Below the pieces are notes generated by a model. The model ran no database searches. It saw nothing but the letters and a program-made list of their open reading frames with translations, and had not been told where the DNA came from. From Nitrospira sp. (GTDB taxonomy: Bacteria > Nitrospirota > Nitrospiria > Nitrospirales > Nitrospiraceae), in contig SWDM01000016.1 in the NCBI GenBank assembly GCA_005116835.1, positions 62,001 to 126,000 of the forward strand: DNA of 64,000 nucleotides, read 5' to 3'. The position numbers were made by a program, and so were the translations under genes. Below, piece by piece: positions 63,844-64,000 of the stretch. How positions within the stretch are numbered: position 1 is the first letter of the stretch; each line of letters starts with the position of its first letter.

Positions 63844-64000
63844 ATGAACATATCAGCAGCCAGGTCCAGTCTATGGTGCTTCACCCTCCTTGGAGCTCTC
63901 GCTGTCGGGATCCCATCGGCCTCTGCCGATGATGCGATCGTTCTCGACCCAGCCTTGAAGAATTACGTCAAGGTCAGCGGCGTATCGGGCAATGTCAATA
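63844..64000 (+). CDS. pstS: phosphate ABC transporter substrate-binding protein, partial
   Basis: Only the first 52 codons are in the window. A signal peptide (SLWCFTLLGALAVGIPSASA) is followed by DDAIVLDPALKNYVKVSGVS, then GNVN, which fits the start of PstS-type periplasmic phosphate-binding proteins. GAAAGGAG precedes the ATG. A four-unit Pho box directly upstream supports the assignment. Truncated by the window end. Confidence 0.82.
   Translation, partial: MNISAARSSLWCFTLLGALAVGIPSASADDAIVLDPALKNYVKVSGVSGNVN

Overview
The window reads as a stretch of chromosome from a Gram-negative, aerobic, autotroph-like bacterium, most probably a member of Nitrospirota close to Nitrospira. This rests on gene content and protein style (type II secretion genes, phosphate-selective porin, citrate synthase and fumarase, EF-P/AccB/AccC operon, many dispersed palindromic repeats). 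No rRNA or tRNA gene was found to confirm it. The DNA is moderately GC-rich, densely coding and largely housekeeping; no phage, integrase, transposase or CRISPR array was recognised.

Layout. 0-7 kb: pgm, then a leftward run mrp > two unknown genes > lipA > PIG-L deacetylase, and a fatty acid desaturase. 7-18 kb: bifunctional putA, a secreted protein convergent with it, an SDR reductase with bioD, thiE, an aldo/keto reductase, a thioredoxin-like protein, an AT-rich island with DnaA-box-like sites, and a Kelch lipoprotein. 18-32 kb: a long leftward housekeeping block (clpC, tsaD, hflX, nth, yicC, gmk, rpoZ, coaBC, a TPR gene, aroQ, efp, accB, accC). 32-46 kb: nadK, an FAD oxidoreductase, a decayed secreted-protein gene, fumC, hsp20, citrate synthase, small proteins, a degenerate GGDEF protein, an RNase D-like gene, a DnaJ-domain gene and an ACT-domain malic enzyme. 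46-51 kb: a giant YyaL/aldo-keto reductase fusion and a TPR protein. 51-62 kb: a rightward type II secretion cluster (gspC, E, F, G, H, I, J, N, L, M, K) that lacks gspD. 62-64 kb: an OprP-type porin and the start of pstS, each preceded by a four-unit 11-bp-periodic Pho box.

The most unusual content is between genes. (1) Six copies of a 130-265 bp element with terminal inverted repeats sit directly after stop codons, five of six in the same orientation relative to the gene; in three genes the element's own end supplies the stop codon. (2) Eight copies of a palindrome built from degenerate 9-bp units (ACCARAYRR and its complement) around a conserved core; these run into coding sequences, giving Asn-Gln-X repeats at the starts of two proteins, the end of TsaD, and apparently removing the normal start codon of hflX. 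(3) A third small family with GTAACTACGCAGG ends. Together they look like a set of domesticated or still mobile 3'-end and intergenic elements that shape transcript ends and gene boundaries. Their number, position and orientation are directly visible; their function is inference.
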